Positions 45,349-54,078 of a DNA stretch of 64,000 nt are shown in pieces (the stretch's first letter is position 1; every line of letters starts with the position of its first letter). The stretch is from contig JAMOTA010000044.1 of NCBI GenBank assembly GCA_027068435.1, positions 1-64,000 of the forward strand, given 5' to 3'. The stretch comes from Sulfurovum sp. Lineage in GTDB: Bacteria > Campylobacterota > Campylobacteria > Campylobacterales > Sulfurovaceae. Position numbers and translations under genes: made by a program. The notes below the pieces were generated by a model. That model worked only from the letters and a program-made list of their open reading frames with translations. It was not told where the DNA came from and made no database searches.

Positions 45349-47175
45349 ATGAATCTTCAACAAAAACAAGATCTGTTTATGGCTTCTATAAGCCATGAGC
45401 TTAGAACACCTCTTACTTCTATATTGGGTTATGGTGAACTGCTTAATAATACTCACCTAGATAGTAAACAGCAAGAGTACCTAAAACGTATGCTTCATAG
45501 TTCTAAATACTTACTCTCTTTAGTCGGTGACTTTTTAGACATTGTTAAATTTCAAAACAATGAAATAGATCTTGATTTAAAAGAGATTAGACTCCATACT
45601 GTACTTTCTGAATGTGCAGAAATTATCAAAACGAATCTTCATAAAGATATCAAATTTGAAACAGATATTCCTTTTTTAAACTATACTATCTTAGCTGATG
45701 ATAGGCGTATTAAACAAGTCATGTTAAATCTACTCTCAAATGCAGCAAAATTTACCAAATCTGGTACGATTAAATTTTATGTAAAAGATATTATAGAGCT
45801 TGATAATGAGACTAAACTCACAGTCAATATAGAAGATAGTGGCATGGGTATGTCAGAAGAGATACAAAAAGCCCTTTTTAACCCCTTTGTAACAGGTGAC
45901 AGTACACAAGGTTTTGGGTTAGGTCTTTATATCTCACAAGAGATTATTCGCCTTATGAAAGGGGAGATAAAAGTTACTTCCCAAGAGGGGAAAGGTAGCA
46001 CGTTCTCTGTTACATTCCTTGTCAATAAGATTAAAAATAAAAATATCAGTCAGATACTTTTTAAAAAAAATATTTTGATGTTCTCTAATCAGAGTGTATT
46101 TAACCAAAATATTACAAATGCACTGAAAACCTTTAACAGTACACTCCAATGTTACAGTCCTAACCAAAATATAGCTTCAAGTTTTAGAACTATTTTTGCA
46201 TCTACATTAGAGTACCACATAGCTGTTTTTGACATGAATCATGTAAACTATGATGTCGCACCTATGATTTCTACTCTGAAAATGCTACATCCCTCTATCA
46301 AATGTATAGCACTACTTAAACAATATAGCTCTGTTCGTACATCTTATTTTGATAAAATTGTTCAAACACCTATATCAGTAGAAAATTTAATGTATGAGTT
46401 TGAGGAGTTATCTGCTATAGATAATAACCTTAAAAAAAATAACCAATACATAGATTTTTCTCATCTTCATGTACTCATTGTTGAAGATGTAGAGATGAGT
46501 CGTGATTATATAAAAGAGATGTTCTCCATCTCTTTTTCAATAGAATGCGATACCGCGGTCAATGGAAAAGATGCCATCGAAAAAGTTAAACAGACTAATT
46601 ACGATATTATTTTTATGGATGTAAGAATGCCTATTTTAAATGGTCTTAAAGCAACTAAAGAGATCCGTAAGTTTAATCAAAATGTACCTATTATCTGTAT
46701 GAGTGCAGACGTACATGATAAAGATATACATGCAGCTAAAGACGCTGGAATGAATTCATTTATACAAAAACCACTAGACAAAGGTGAGATAATAGAGTGC
46801 CTACTAAGTCTTATTCCACAAGGAACAGCATACACCGTATCTCATACAGTATCATTAAAAGAGATAGCTCACAAATACTTAGCTCAAAATTTTAATGAGG
46901 AAACTATTTTACTACTTCTTGAAAAATCTTCTCAAAGTATCGCTCTTTATATTGGGAACATTAAAGAGCATAGCAAGACTAATAATTATCAAAGCTTAGC
47001 AGATGATTTTCATGCATTTAAAGGACTACTAGGAAATCTTGGTCTTACAGATGAAGCTAAAACTACTTCTGAGCTACAACATACTTTTGAAGATGAAGAT
47101 TCAAGCTATGATGTAGAAGAGAAGGTCACTTCTTTCCTAGAGAAAATGGAAATATTTTTAAATGATATAACCTAA
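45349..47175 (+). CDS. Soluble hybrid histidine kinase (HisKA-HATPase-REC-REC-Hpt)
   Basis: 608 residues without membrane helices or sensor domain. HisKA with FMASISHELRTPLTSILGY (His at about 15), HATPase (NLLSNAAKF, DSGMGM, GFGLGLYIS), a degenerate receiver (about 235-360, phosphosite region AVFDMNHVN), a canonical receiver (IVEDVEMS, IIFMDVRMPILNGL, QKPLDKG) and a C-terminal Hpt (DDFHAFKGLLGNLGL). The upstream receiver gene likely supplies its input. A T-rich hairpin follows its stop. Confidence 0.92.
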   Translation: MNLQQKQDLFMASISHELRTPLTSILGYGELLNNTHLDSKQQEYLKRMLHSSKYLLSLVGDFLDIVKFQNNEIDLDLKEIRLHTVLSECAEIIKTNLHKDIKFETDIPFLNYTILADDRRIKQVMLNLLSNAAKFTKSGTIKFYVKDIIELDNETKLTVNIEDSGMGMSEEIQKALFNPFVTGDSTQGFGLGLYISQEIIRLMKGEIKVTSQEGKGSTFSVTFLVNKIKNKNISQILFKKNILMFSNQSVFNQNITNALKTFNSTLQCYSPNQNIASSFRTIFASTLEYHIAVFDMNHVNYDVAPMISTLKMLHPSIKCIALLKQYSSVRTSYFDKIVQTPISVENLMYEFEELSAIDNNLKKNNQYIDFSHLHVLIVEDVEMSRDYIKEMFSISFSIECDTAVNGKDAIEKVKQTNYDIIFMDVRMPILNGLKATKEIRKFNQNVPIICMSADVHDKDIHAAKDAGMNSFIQKPLDKGEIIECLLSLIPQGTAYTVSHTVSLKEIAHKYLAQNFNEETILLLLEKSSQSIALYIGNIKEHSKTNNYQSLADDFHAFKGLLGNLGLTDEAKTTSELQHTFEDEDSSYDVEEKVTSFLEKMEIFLNDIT

Positions 47176-47187
47176 GCCATATGCTTC

Positions 47188-47212
47188 AAGCTACAGACGT
47201 TGTAGCTTTTTT
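47188..47212 (+). terminator. Intrinsic terminator for the hybrid kinase, inside the ruvA 3' end
   Basis: AAGCTACA-GACGT-TGTAGCTT is a perfect 8-bp stem followed by TTTT, 12 bp after the kinase stop. The same bases encode the last codons of convergent ruvA (KKLQRL and stop), so one sequence does both jobs. Confidence 0.7.
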
Positions 47213-47748
47213 AAACCCTCTTTTACTAAAGAAGCAGTATCTCCTGTAGAACCTAAGAGGGCTTTTCTTATCGCCTCTTTTTTAAAGCCTAAACTCTCTA
47301 ACGCCATAGTCGCCTCACCTAATGCTCCACTGTTTTCACTCTCTTGTGTACCATCTACAATAAAGTCAGCCAACTCCACCAAGATACGGCTCGCTGCCTT
47401 AGGTCCTATGCCAGGAACTCTTTTAAGCATAGGTACATCTTTTGAAGCGACTATCTTAGCAAAAATACTAGGGGTAAAAGTAGAACAGATAGCAAGTCCC
47501 ACTTTAGGTCCTACTCCATTGATTTTGATAACAGTGTCAAACATTCTCTTTTCATCCATATCTATAAAACCAAAAAGTAAATTGGCATCTTCACGGATTA
47601 TCTGAGTAACATACAGTTTTACTTTTTTCTCTTGCATAAGCGAAGAGGTATTGACAGACACTTGCACTTCATACACTATACCATTTACATTTAAATGCAC
47701 AAATGTTGGCTCTTTTCTCTCTACACTACCTTCTATACCTACTATCAT
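47191..47748 (-). CDS. ruvA: Holliday junction DNA helicase subunit RuvA
   Basis: RuvA binds Holliday junctions and loads RuvB. ATG at 47748 with GGAGAAG just upstream is preferred to the track start; 185 residues. N-terminal OB domain ([20 protein letters not shown]), the two HhH motifs ([30 protein letters not shown]) and the C-terminal RuvB-binding domain ([20 protein letters not shown]) are seen. ruvB is not in the window. A 43-nt palindrome lies about 50 bp upstream. Confidence 0.96.
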   Translation of the reverse strand: MIVGIEGSVERKEPTFVHLNVNGIVYEVQVSVNTSSLMQEKKVKLYVTQIIREDANLLFGFIDMDEKRMFDTVIKINGVGPKVGLAICSTFTPSIFAKIVASKDVPMLKRVPGIGPKAASRILVELADFIVDGTQESENSGALGEATMALESLGFKKEAIRKALLGSTGDTASLVKEGLKKLQRL

Positions 47749-47793
47749 ATCTTCTCCTAGTATTGGAATGCTATTATAACTAACCGAATAAGA

Positions 47794-47836
47794 AAAAGAG
47801 GAAAAGTATGTCAAATTGACATACTTTTCCTCTTTT
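47794..47836. promoter_or_regulatory. 43-nt perfect palindrome upstream of ruvA (contains recG palindrome)
   Basis: Arms of 21 nt (AAAAGAGGAAAAGTATGTCA...) pair perfectly around one central base at 47815. The inner 21 nt (core GTATGTCAAATTGACATAC) are identical to 10949-10969 upstream of recG. It lies between divergent ruvA and the hydrolase gene, so a terminator role is not expected; a shared operator is possible. Confidence 0.65.
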
Positions 47837-47942
47837 AGTAAAGATAGAGCTATCTAATAACAATCCTAATTGTTATATTTTAGTAGTCTATTTTATAGGG
47901 TGTTTTATGCTAAAATAGCTCAAATTATTTTAATGGTAAATT

Positions 47943-48671
47943 ATGGCATCTAAAGAGATATATTATAACAATCAACCTTTTCAACTCTCCTATGAGTTAG
48001 TAAACCCTACTGCAAAACCTGTGCTACTTGTGCTTCATGGTTGGGGTAGTAACAAAGAGATAATGAAACAAGCATTTTCTAAAACACTAAGTGAGTACAA
48101 ACATATCTACCTTGATATGCCTGGTTTTGGTAAAAGTAATAACGAGATGATACTTACAACGCAAGACTATGCAAACATAGTGCAACTCTTCTTAGATGAG
48201 CTTGGAGTAGAGGCAACCATAGCCATGGGGCACTCTTTTGGAGGTAAAGTCTCTACACTACTTTGTACTCCTTGTTTGGTACTTCTCTCTTCTGCTGGTA
48301 TTATTACCCAAAAACCTTGGTCTGTAAAAGTGAAGATAGCTACTTTTAAACTACTCAAACCACTAGGTATGAAAAAGATACGAGAACTTTTTGTAGCTCC
48401 CGATGCTCAAGGTATGAGCCATGAGATGTATGAGACTTTTAAAAATGTTGTTGATGAAGACTTTGAAGCTTCTTTTGCCAAGAGTCAAAGCAGCGCGTTA
48501 TGTTTTTGGGGTAAAGAAGATACTGCTACTCCACTCTACACAGGTGAGAAGATAGCTAAACTCATCAAAAACTCTAACTTTTATCCACTAGATGGCGATC
48601 ACTTTTTCTTTTTACAACATAAAGACTTTATCGCACAGACTATCACAGAACAATGTAAAGGTATTCACTAA
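47943..48671 (+). CDS. Alpha/beta hydrolase
   Basis: 242 residues with oxyanion HGWGSNKE, nucleophile elbow AMGHSFGGKVS (Ser), a downstream acid near WGKEDTATPLY and His in LDGDHFFFLQHKD. A cytosolic esterase-type enzyme of unknown substrate. It overlaps murF by one base (TAATG), and the same hydrolase-murF pair occurs next to ruvA in Campylobacter, implying a role in or near wall precursor synthesis. TGCTAAAAT at about 47911 is a likely -10. Confidence 0.9.
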   Translation: MASKEIYYNNQPFQLSYELVNPTAKPVLLVLHGWGSNKEIMKQAFSKTLSEYKHIYLDMPGFGKSNNEMILTTQDYANIVQLFLDELGVEATIAMGHSFGGKVSTLLCTPCLVLLSSAGIITQKPWSVKVKIATFKLLKPLGMKKIRELFVAPDAQGMSHEMYETFKNVVDEDFEASFAKSQSSALCFWGKEDTATPLYTGEKIAKLIKNSNFYPLDGDHFFFLQHKDFIAQTITEQCKGIH

Positions 48672-50128
48672 TGTTACAGATTATCAACTCACTTTTTTAC
48701 GCACTCTTTATTTTAGCTATGGGCTATTATTTCATCACTAACTTACAATGGTACAGTTACAAACTAAGCCGTGTACTTTTTCATCATACTAAAACATGGT
48801 GGCACTTTGTCTACTTTTTAGTACCTTTTTCACTCTACATTTTTATAGATGGCATAAGCGAATATAGTTTTGTAGTAGTCATAGCGTACCTTGCTCTGCT
48901 TTTTCAGTGGTACAAAGGACTTGACAAACCTCTTGTATGGACTGGAAGAGTCAAACGTTTTTACGCTGCGATGCTTCTTTTTACCATCTTTATGGCTGTA
49001 GCATTTAACCATTTTGCAGTTGTTATCCCTATATTTTTAGCTTACTTTATCTCTATGTTTATTGAAAATATGCTCTTTCATGGCTTTAAAGTAAAAGCTG
49101 AAAAGAAGATAGAAGAGATGAGAGATATGACGGTTGTGGGTATCACGGCTAGTTATGGAAAAACAAGTATCAAGAACTATGTTGAGCATCTACTTAAAGT
49201 CAAATACAGAACCTACGCTACTCCACGTTCTGTAAACACACTTGGTGGAGTGATGAAAGATGTCAATGACGACCTACCCCTAGATACAGAAGTTTATGTC
49301 GTTGAGATGGGTGCTAGAGGAGAAGGTGACATCGCAGAGATAAGTACCTTTGTAAACCCTCAATATGTAGTAGTAGGTAAAATAGGACCTGCACATATAG
49401 AGTACTTTAAAACCATAGAAAACATACGCAATACAAAAATGGAGATACTTCAAACGCAAAGACTCAAAGAGGCATGGATACATGAGAGTGCTATGGTTAA
49501 ACCTGAATCTATGGTACATACATTTGGCGAGAAGATTGAACTCAACATTAGAGAGAACATCCCTGCACCTCAATACGTTATATCAGATATAGAAGCGACT
49601 TTAGATGAGACAAGTTTCACACTAGAGGGTACACGTTACTCTGCAAGTATCTTAGGTGCATTTAATGCTATGAACTTAGCAGCTGCTGTCTTAGTAGCCA
49701 AAGAGTTAGGACTTACAGATAACGAGATACAAAAACAACTCTCTACCCTAAAACCTGTAGACCATAGACTCCAACGCATAGACGCAGGTGGAAAAGTTAT
49801 TTTAGATGACTCTTTTAACGGTAACATAGATGGTATGATGGCTTCATTTGACTTAGCAAGTACGTTTAAAGGGCGTAAAGTGGTTATCACTCCAGGGCTT
49901 GTAGAGGTGGACGATGCACTCAATATACAAGTTGCAAAAAGAGCCAATGAAGTGTTTGATGTAGTCGTAGTAACAGGTGAGTTAAACTATGCCATATTTA
50001 AAGAGCATGTAGAGTCAAGTAAGTTAGTAAAACTCGCTTCCAAAAGTGAGATGGAAGCGATGCTTATAGAGCAAACTACAGTCGGTGACCTTATACTCTT
50101 TGCCAATGATGCACCGAGTTTTGTTTAG
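48671..50128 (+). CDS. murF: MurF-type D-Ala-D-Ala adding ligase
   Basis: 485 residues. An N-terminal membrane region (about 1-125, several helices) precedes a Mur ligase core: ATP-binding GITASYGKTSIKNY, VEMGARGEGDIAEI, the second domain (LGAFNAMNLAAAVLVA) and DHRLQRIDAGGKVILDDSFN. It would add D-Ala-D-Ala to the UDP-MurNAc-tripeptide. The membrane-fused form is usual for Campylobacterota. Tight coupling to the hydrolase gene; ddl, often between them and ruvA, is absent. Confidence 0.9.
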   Translation: MLQIINSLFYALFILAMGYYFITNLQWYSYKLSRVLFHHTKTWWHFVYFLVPFSLYIFIDGISEYSFVVVIAYLALLFQWYKGLDKPLVWTGRVKRFYAAMLLFTIFMAVAFNHFAVVIPIFLAYFISMFIENMLFHGFKVKAEKKIEEMRDMTVVGITASYGKTSIKNYVEHLLKVKYRTYATPRSVNTLGGVMKDVNDDLPLDTEVYVVEMGARGEGDIAEISTFVNPQYVVVGKIGPAHIEYFKTIENIRNTKMEILQTQRLKEAWIHESAMVKPESMVHTFGEKIELNIRENIPAPQYVISDIEATLDETSFTLEGTRYSASILGAFNAMNLAAAVLVAKELGLTDNEIQKQLSTLKPVDHRLQRIDAGGKVILDDSFNGNIDGMMASFDLASTFKGRKVVITPGLVEVDDALNIQVAKRANEVFDVVVVTGELNYAIFKEHVESSKLVKLASKSEMEAMLIEQTTVGDLILFANDAPSFV

Positions 50129-50135
50129 CCCTTTA

Positions 50136-50564
50136 TTATTTACCCATTTTTCCAAAAAAGAGTTCATGTGTTGGACTCTTTAGGGTTATCCCCTCTACTC
50201 CGTTTCTTTTAGCCTTACTAATACTAAACCCCTCGTTTATAGTCTCATGTAACCTTTGACTTACATAGCTCTGTATCTTACCTCTACACGCCATTTTTGT
50301 ACTTATAAGTCGAGAGCTTATGTTTGTGTCGTTGTTTACTTTTAACACTCCAGAGATACGATTACACGCATCAAAACCACTTAATCTCATTTTATCTGAG
50401 TCAAAATCAAGTATCGCTCTTGCTTTTCTTACCTCCATACCATCCATAATACGCAAATGCCAGTTACCATTGATTTGAGATAAATCTATAGTTGGCACCT
50501 TTGCAAAAAGAGGCGAAACCATTAAAGCGGTGCAAACTGTTATGATTATCTGCTTATAAGACAT
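50136..50564 (-). CDS. META/HslJ-domain exported protein
   Basis: 142 residues with a signal peptide (IIITVCTALMVSPLFA) and a META domain: INGNWHLRIMDG, ARAILDFDSDKMRLSGFDAC-NRISG, and STKMACRG. The paired Cys in DACN and MACR are typical. Outer-membrane or periplasmic, linked to stress tolerance (HslJ) in E. coli; role here unknown. Convergent with murF, 7 bp apart. Confidence 0.82.
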   Translation of the reverse strand: MSYKQIIITVCTALMVSPLFAKVPTIDLSQINGNWHLRIMDGMEVRKARAILDFDSDKMRLSGFDACNRISGVLKVNNDTNISSRLISTKMACRGKIQSYVSQRLHETINEGFSISKAKRNGVEGITLKSPTHELFFGKMGK

Positions 50565-50625
50565 ATAAAACTTCCTTGTAAATCATTTTTTGATAGTATA
50601 TTAAATATTATTTAATGGAGTATGT

Positions 50626-51420
50626 ATGAGATTTATATTTTCTTTACTTTTACTATGTTCAACACTCTTCGCCCAAGAGATACACCTCACAAAAAAACAA
50701 GCCAATTATATAGCCAAAAAAGTGTGGCAAAATGAAGGAGCTGGTCTTGACAAATACCTTGTTCACTGGAACGAAGGCGAAGCATTTGCCTCTGTAGGTA
50801 TAGGGCATTTTATCTGGTTTAGTAAAGGACATACCGAGCGTTTTAGAGAAGTTTTTCCTATGGTTTTAGCATTTATGCAAACTAAAGGCGTTAAGATGCC
50901 CTCTTGGCTTACACCTACAACCCCTTTACCGTGGAACTCCAAAGCAGAGTTTTACCGTGCAAAAAAGAGTCATACAAAAAAACATACCCAACTCTTCAAA
51001 TTTTTAAAATCTACCATGCCCTACCAAGCAGAGTTTATGGCTAGACGTTTGAGTCAAGCTTTACCGCAAATATTGGACTCTATACACGACTCTCAAAAAA
51101 AAGCCCTTGTTAAAAAACATTTCAATGAAGTGATGTACCATAAAAATGGCACTGTTAACGAAAGAGGTCTATACATCTTACTAGACTACACCAACTTTAA
51201 AGGAGAAGGTACACTCAAAAGTGAACGCTATAAAGGACAAGGTTGGGGGCTACGACAAGTCCTAGAACACATGAACCCACAAGAGCCTAACAGACAAAAA
51301 GCCTTTGCCCTCTCTGCAAAAGCGATGCTAAGCAGACGTATTAAAAACTCTCCACCCACACGTGGCGAAGAGCGATGGCGTAAGGGGTGGAATATTAGAT
51401 TAGACACCTACTGGAAATAA
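50626..51420 (+). CDS. Secreted lysozyme-like protein
   Basis: 264 residues with a signal peptide (MRFIFSLLLLCSTLFAQE). The N-terminal part has KVWQNEGAGLDKYLVHWNEG followed by FASVGIGHFIWF, a Glu plus GxGH-type arrangement that recalls lysozyme-like folds. No standard family is recognised with certainty. Another conserved-looking section is YILLDYTNFKGEG and GQGWGLRQVLEHM. Its last base overlaps the TRAP permease start (TAATG), so both are co-transcribed; the link is unexplained. Confidence 0.55.
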   Translation: MRFIFSLLLLCSTLFAQEIHLTKKQANYIAKKVWQNEGAGLDKYLVHWNEGEAFASVGIGHFIWFSKGHTERFREVFPMVLAFMQTKGVKMPSWLTPTTPLPWNSKAEFYRAKKSHTKKHTQLFKFLKSTMPYQAEFMARRLSQALPQILDSIHDSQKKALVKKHFNEVMYHKNGTVNERGLYILLDYTNFKGEGTLKSERYKGQGWGLRQVLEHMNPQEPNRQKAFALSAKAMLSRRIKNSPPTRGEERWRKGWNIRLDTYWK

Positions 51421-53306
51421 TGCCGATGAAACATATACAATTCTCCTACTACCTAGACACTCTTAGTAAATATATGGGTTATCTATCTGCTATACTTGTC
51501 GTCTCTCTTTCACTTTTAGTCGCGTATGATGCAAGTATGCGTTACTTATTTTCAGCAGGGTCTATAGCTCTACAAGAAGTGGAGTGGCATCTGTTTGACA
51601 TGGTCTTTTTATTAGGGCTTAGTTATGCTCTAAAACATGACAAACATGTAAGGGTAGATATCTTCTTTGAACGCTACACCCCTGATGTAAAAGCGATAGT
51701 ACAACTACTCTCAATGTTACTACTTGTACTCCCCTTCTCTCTTCTTTTTCTAAGTGATGCGTTTAGTATGGCTCTACAGAGTTACCTACAACAAGAGGTC
51801 TCTTCTGACCCTGGAGGGTTAACACATCGTTGGCTCATTAAAGGTATGTTAGTTTTTGCTTTTTTATTACTACTACTTCAAGCCTTAGCAGAGATACTTA
51901 AAGCCTACCATCACATCAAAAAGCCCATGCTTCTTTGGCGTACACTTGGGGGTATCTTACTTTTTGGTATCTTCGTTTATGTGGCATGGTACAATAGAGT
52001 TGCTTTTTTGATAGACCCTGTTTTTCTCATGTTTCTCATGACTTTGGTTCTACTAATGGTAGGGTTCCAAGTGGCTTTTGTTTTTGCAGGAGTGGCACTC
52101 TTTTTTGCTCTCATAGCAGACGAAGTTGGCTTAGGTGTTTTAGAGATGCTTCCTTACAGAACGTATGGTATTATGGGAAATGTGACACTTATGGCTATCC
52201 CTCTTTTTATCTTTATGGGGCTGATACTTGAAAAGTCTAAAATGGCAGAGGGTTTACTTATCTCTATGGGTAAACTCTTTGGACAAGTAAGAGGTGGTTT
52301 AGCCATCTCTGTGGTTTTGGTAGGGGCTATTCTTGCAGCAAGTACAGGCATAGTAGGAGCGTCCGTTGTCATGATGTCACTCATCGCACTACCACTCATG
52401 CTCAAACACAACTACAGCCCTGCATTAGCCTCTGGAAGTATCGTAGCTTCAGGTACACTAGGACAACTTATACCTCCCTCTATTGTACTCATTATTTTAG
52501 GTGATCAGATGCATTTGAGTGTAGGAGATCTATTTCGTGCAGCAGTAGTACCTGGGCTTTTGCTCATTACACTCTACATCATATACATTTTAATCTTCTC
52601 TTACTTCAACAAAGAGGTAGCACCTGCCATAGTCTCAAAAGAGCCTTATGGTGACATCGTAAAAGAGGCACTCAAAGCCATCGCACCCCCTCTTCTACTT
52701 ATAGCCGTTGTATTAGGCTCTATTTTCATGGGTATCGCCTCTCCCTCTGAGTCTGCTGCCATAGGTGTACTAGGTGCAGGACTTTTAGCTCTGTATAACC
52801 GTACCTTCTCTTACGAACTCATACGTTACGCTTCCATAGAGACCGTAAAACTCACCGCCATGATATTTATGATACTCATCGGTGCAACAGCTTTCTCACT
52901 GGTATTTGGAGAGTTAGGCGGGGGCGATATGGCACTTGCATTTTTTGCAGGAGAGCAAGGCGATGTTTGGACATTTATACTCCTCTCTATGCTTGTTATC
53001 TTCCTTTTAGGTTTCTTCATAGACTTTATAGAGATAGCCTTTGTAGTCGTGCCTATCTTAGTACCTATAGTCGCAACCTTAGGTATAGACCCTATCTGGT
53101 TTGCCATACTCATAGCCATGAACCTTCAAGCCTCATTTCTCACCCCACCCTTTGGCTTTGCATTGTTTTATCTTAAAGGAGCAGCAGGAGACAGAGTCAC
53201 CACAAGTGCCATCTACAAAGGGGTTATTCCATTTATTTTGTTACAGTTGTTAGCATTGGGGATTATCGTAATGTTTCCTGAGTTGATTTATATTTTTGGG
53301 TCGTAG
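51420..53306 (+). CDS. TRAP transporter fused DctQ-DctM permease
   Basis: 628 residues. DctQ-like four-helix domain (about 1-170: LVAYDASMRYLFSAGS, LQEVEWHLFDMVFLLGLSYA, HVRVDIFFERY) is fused to a DctM domain (about 195-628: YRTYGIMGNVTLMAIPLFIF, GASVVMMSLIALPLML, GTLGQLIPPSIVLIILGD, NLQASFLTPPFGFALFYLKG). A sodium-driven uptake system needing a DctP-type binding protein; none is in this window. Substrate unknown. No signal of damage; ends 174 bp before the IS1595 remnant. Confidence 0.92.
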   Translation: MPMKHIQFSYYLDTLSKYMGYLSAILVVSLSLLVAYDASMRYLFSAGSIALQEVEWHLFDMVFLLGLSYALKHDKHVRVDIFFERYTPDVKAIVQLLSMLLLVLPFSLLFLSDAFSMALQSYLQQEVSSDPGGLTHRWLIKGMLVFAFLLLLLQALAEILKAYHHIKKPMLLWRTLGGILLFGIFVYVAWYNRVAFLIDPVFLMFLMTLVLLMVGFQVAFVFAGVALFFALIADEVGLGVLEMLPYRTYGIMGNVTLMAIPLFIFMGLILEKSKMAEGLLISMGKLFGQVRGGLAISVVLVGAILAASTGIVGASVVMMSLIALPLMLKHNYSPALASGSIVASGTLGQLIPPSIVLIILGDQMHLSVGDLFRAAVVPGLLLITLYIIYILIFSYFNKEVAPAIVSKEPYGDIVKEALKAIAPPLLLIAVVLGSIFMGIASPSESAAIGVLGAGLLALYNRTFSYELIRYASIETVKLTAMIFMILIGATAFSLVFGELGGGDMALAFFAGEQGDVWTFILLSMLVIFLLGFFIDFIEIAFVVVPILVPIVATLGIDPIWFAILIAMNLQASFLTPPFGFALFYLKGAAGDRVTTSAIYKGVIPFILLQLLALGIIVMFPELIYIFGS

Positions 53307-53480
53307 TTACTGTAGATAAATTCATAAAACTTTAATATTTTTTTTAATCTAAAAGTAAAAAAATACCGTTACTATTTTTAGTATAAATGATAATACTAGC
53401 TATATACAAGTTTACACTAAACAATTACTTTTTAATGTAACTATCGATATAATACTCTTAGTTTAACACGAAAGGGTATT

Positions 53481-54005
53481 ATGATTAATTATGATTTTAA
53501 CTCAATATCAGATTTAATAAATACTTTCCCCGATGAAGAAATATGCATATCACACCTAGAAGAGCTTAGATGGAATGGTCATGTGGTTAGTCCATTTGAT
53601 ATTTACTCTAAGGTATATAAATGTGCTAACAATAGATATAGATGTAAAGAAACAAGTAAATATTTCAATGTAAAGACTGCTACGCTCTTTGATAACACAA
53701 AAGTAAAACTTCAAAAATGGTTTATAGCTATTTGGCTTGTAACTTCTCACAAAAAAGGCATATCTTCACTTCAATTATCAAGAGATTTAAATGTAACACA
53801 AAAAACAGCATGGTTTATGCTTCAAAGAATTAGAGCTTGTTTTGATATTAATAATGATGTACAGCTTGATAATACTGTAGAAATAGATGAAACATATATA
53901 GGTGAAAAGAACAAAAACAGACACGCTAACAAAAAAGTACCACATTCACAAGGTAGAAGCACAAAAGATAAAACAGCCGTTGTAGATATGGTTGAGTGTG
54001 AATGA
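53481..54005 (+). pseudogene. IS1595 transposase, N-terminal fragment
   Basis: 174 codons (intact proteins are about 290-310). Recognisable segments are LEELRWNGHVVSPFDIYSKV, a degenerate zinc-ribbon-like stretch YKCANNRYRCKET, helix-turn-helix ISSLQLSRDLNVTQKTAWFM and the first catalytic Asp in VEIDETYIGEKNKN. The frame ends in VDMVECE and TGA; the remaining catalytic Asp/Asn/Glu region is lost. TATAAT at 53448 lies 27 bp before the ATG. Confidence 0.8.
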
Positions 54006-54078
54006 AGTGATTAGATTTAATATGCTTATAGCTAATTTAAAACACAGAACTACTTATAAAGGATTGATTAATGGGTAA
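53481..54078 (+). mobile_element. Internally deleted IS1595-family element remnant
   Basis: A 174-codon N-terminal portion of an IS1595 transposase (to 54005) is followed in another frame by its C-terminal end (codons from about 53998 to the TAA at 54076-54078: FNMLIANLKHRTTYKGLING). About 100-130 codons of the catalytic core between them are missing. The element cannot be self-transposing. I could not identify the terminal inverted repeats by eye. Confidence 0.75.

Noticed and set aside
47837-47942. tRNA or small RNA candidate between ruvA and the hydrolase gene
   Set aside because: No cloverleaf or TTC-loop pattern; only a -10-like TGCTAAAAT for the hydrolase gene is seen.
51420-53306. Frameshift fusion of separate DctQ and DctM genes
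   Set aside because: The fused reading frame is continuous and fused DctQM permeases are a known type.
53307-53480. Possible left inverted repeat of the IS1595 remnant
   Set aside because: I found no convincing inverted match at the right side, so the element ends are left undefined.
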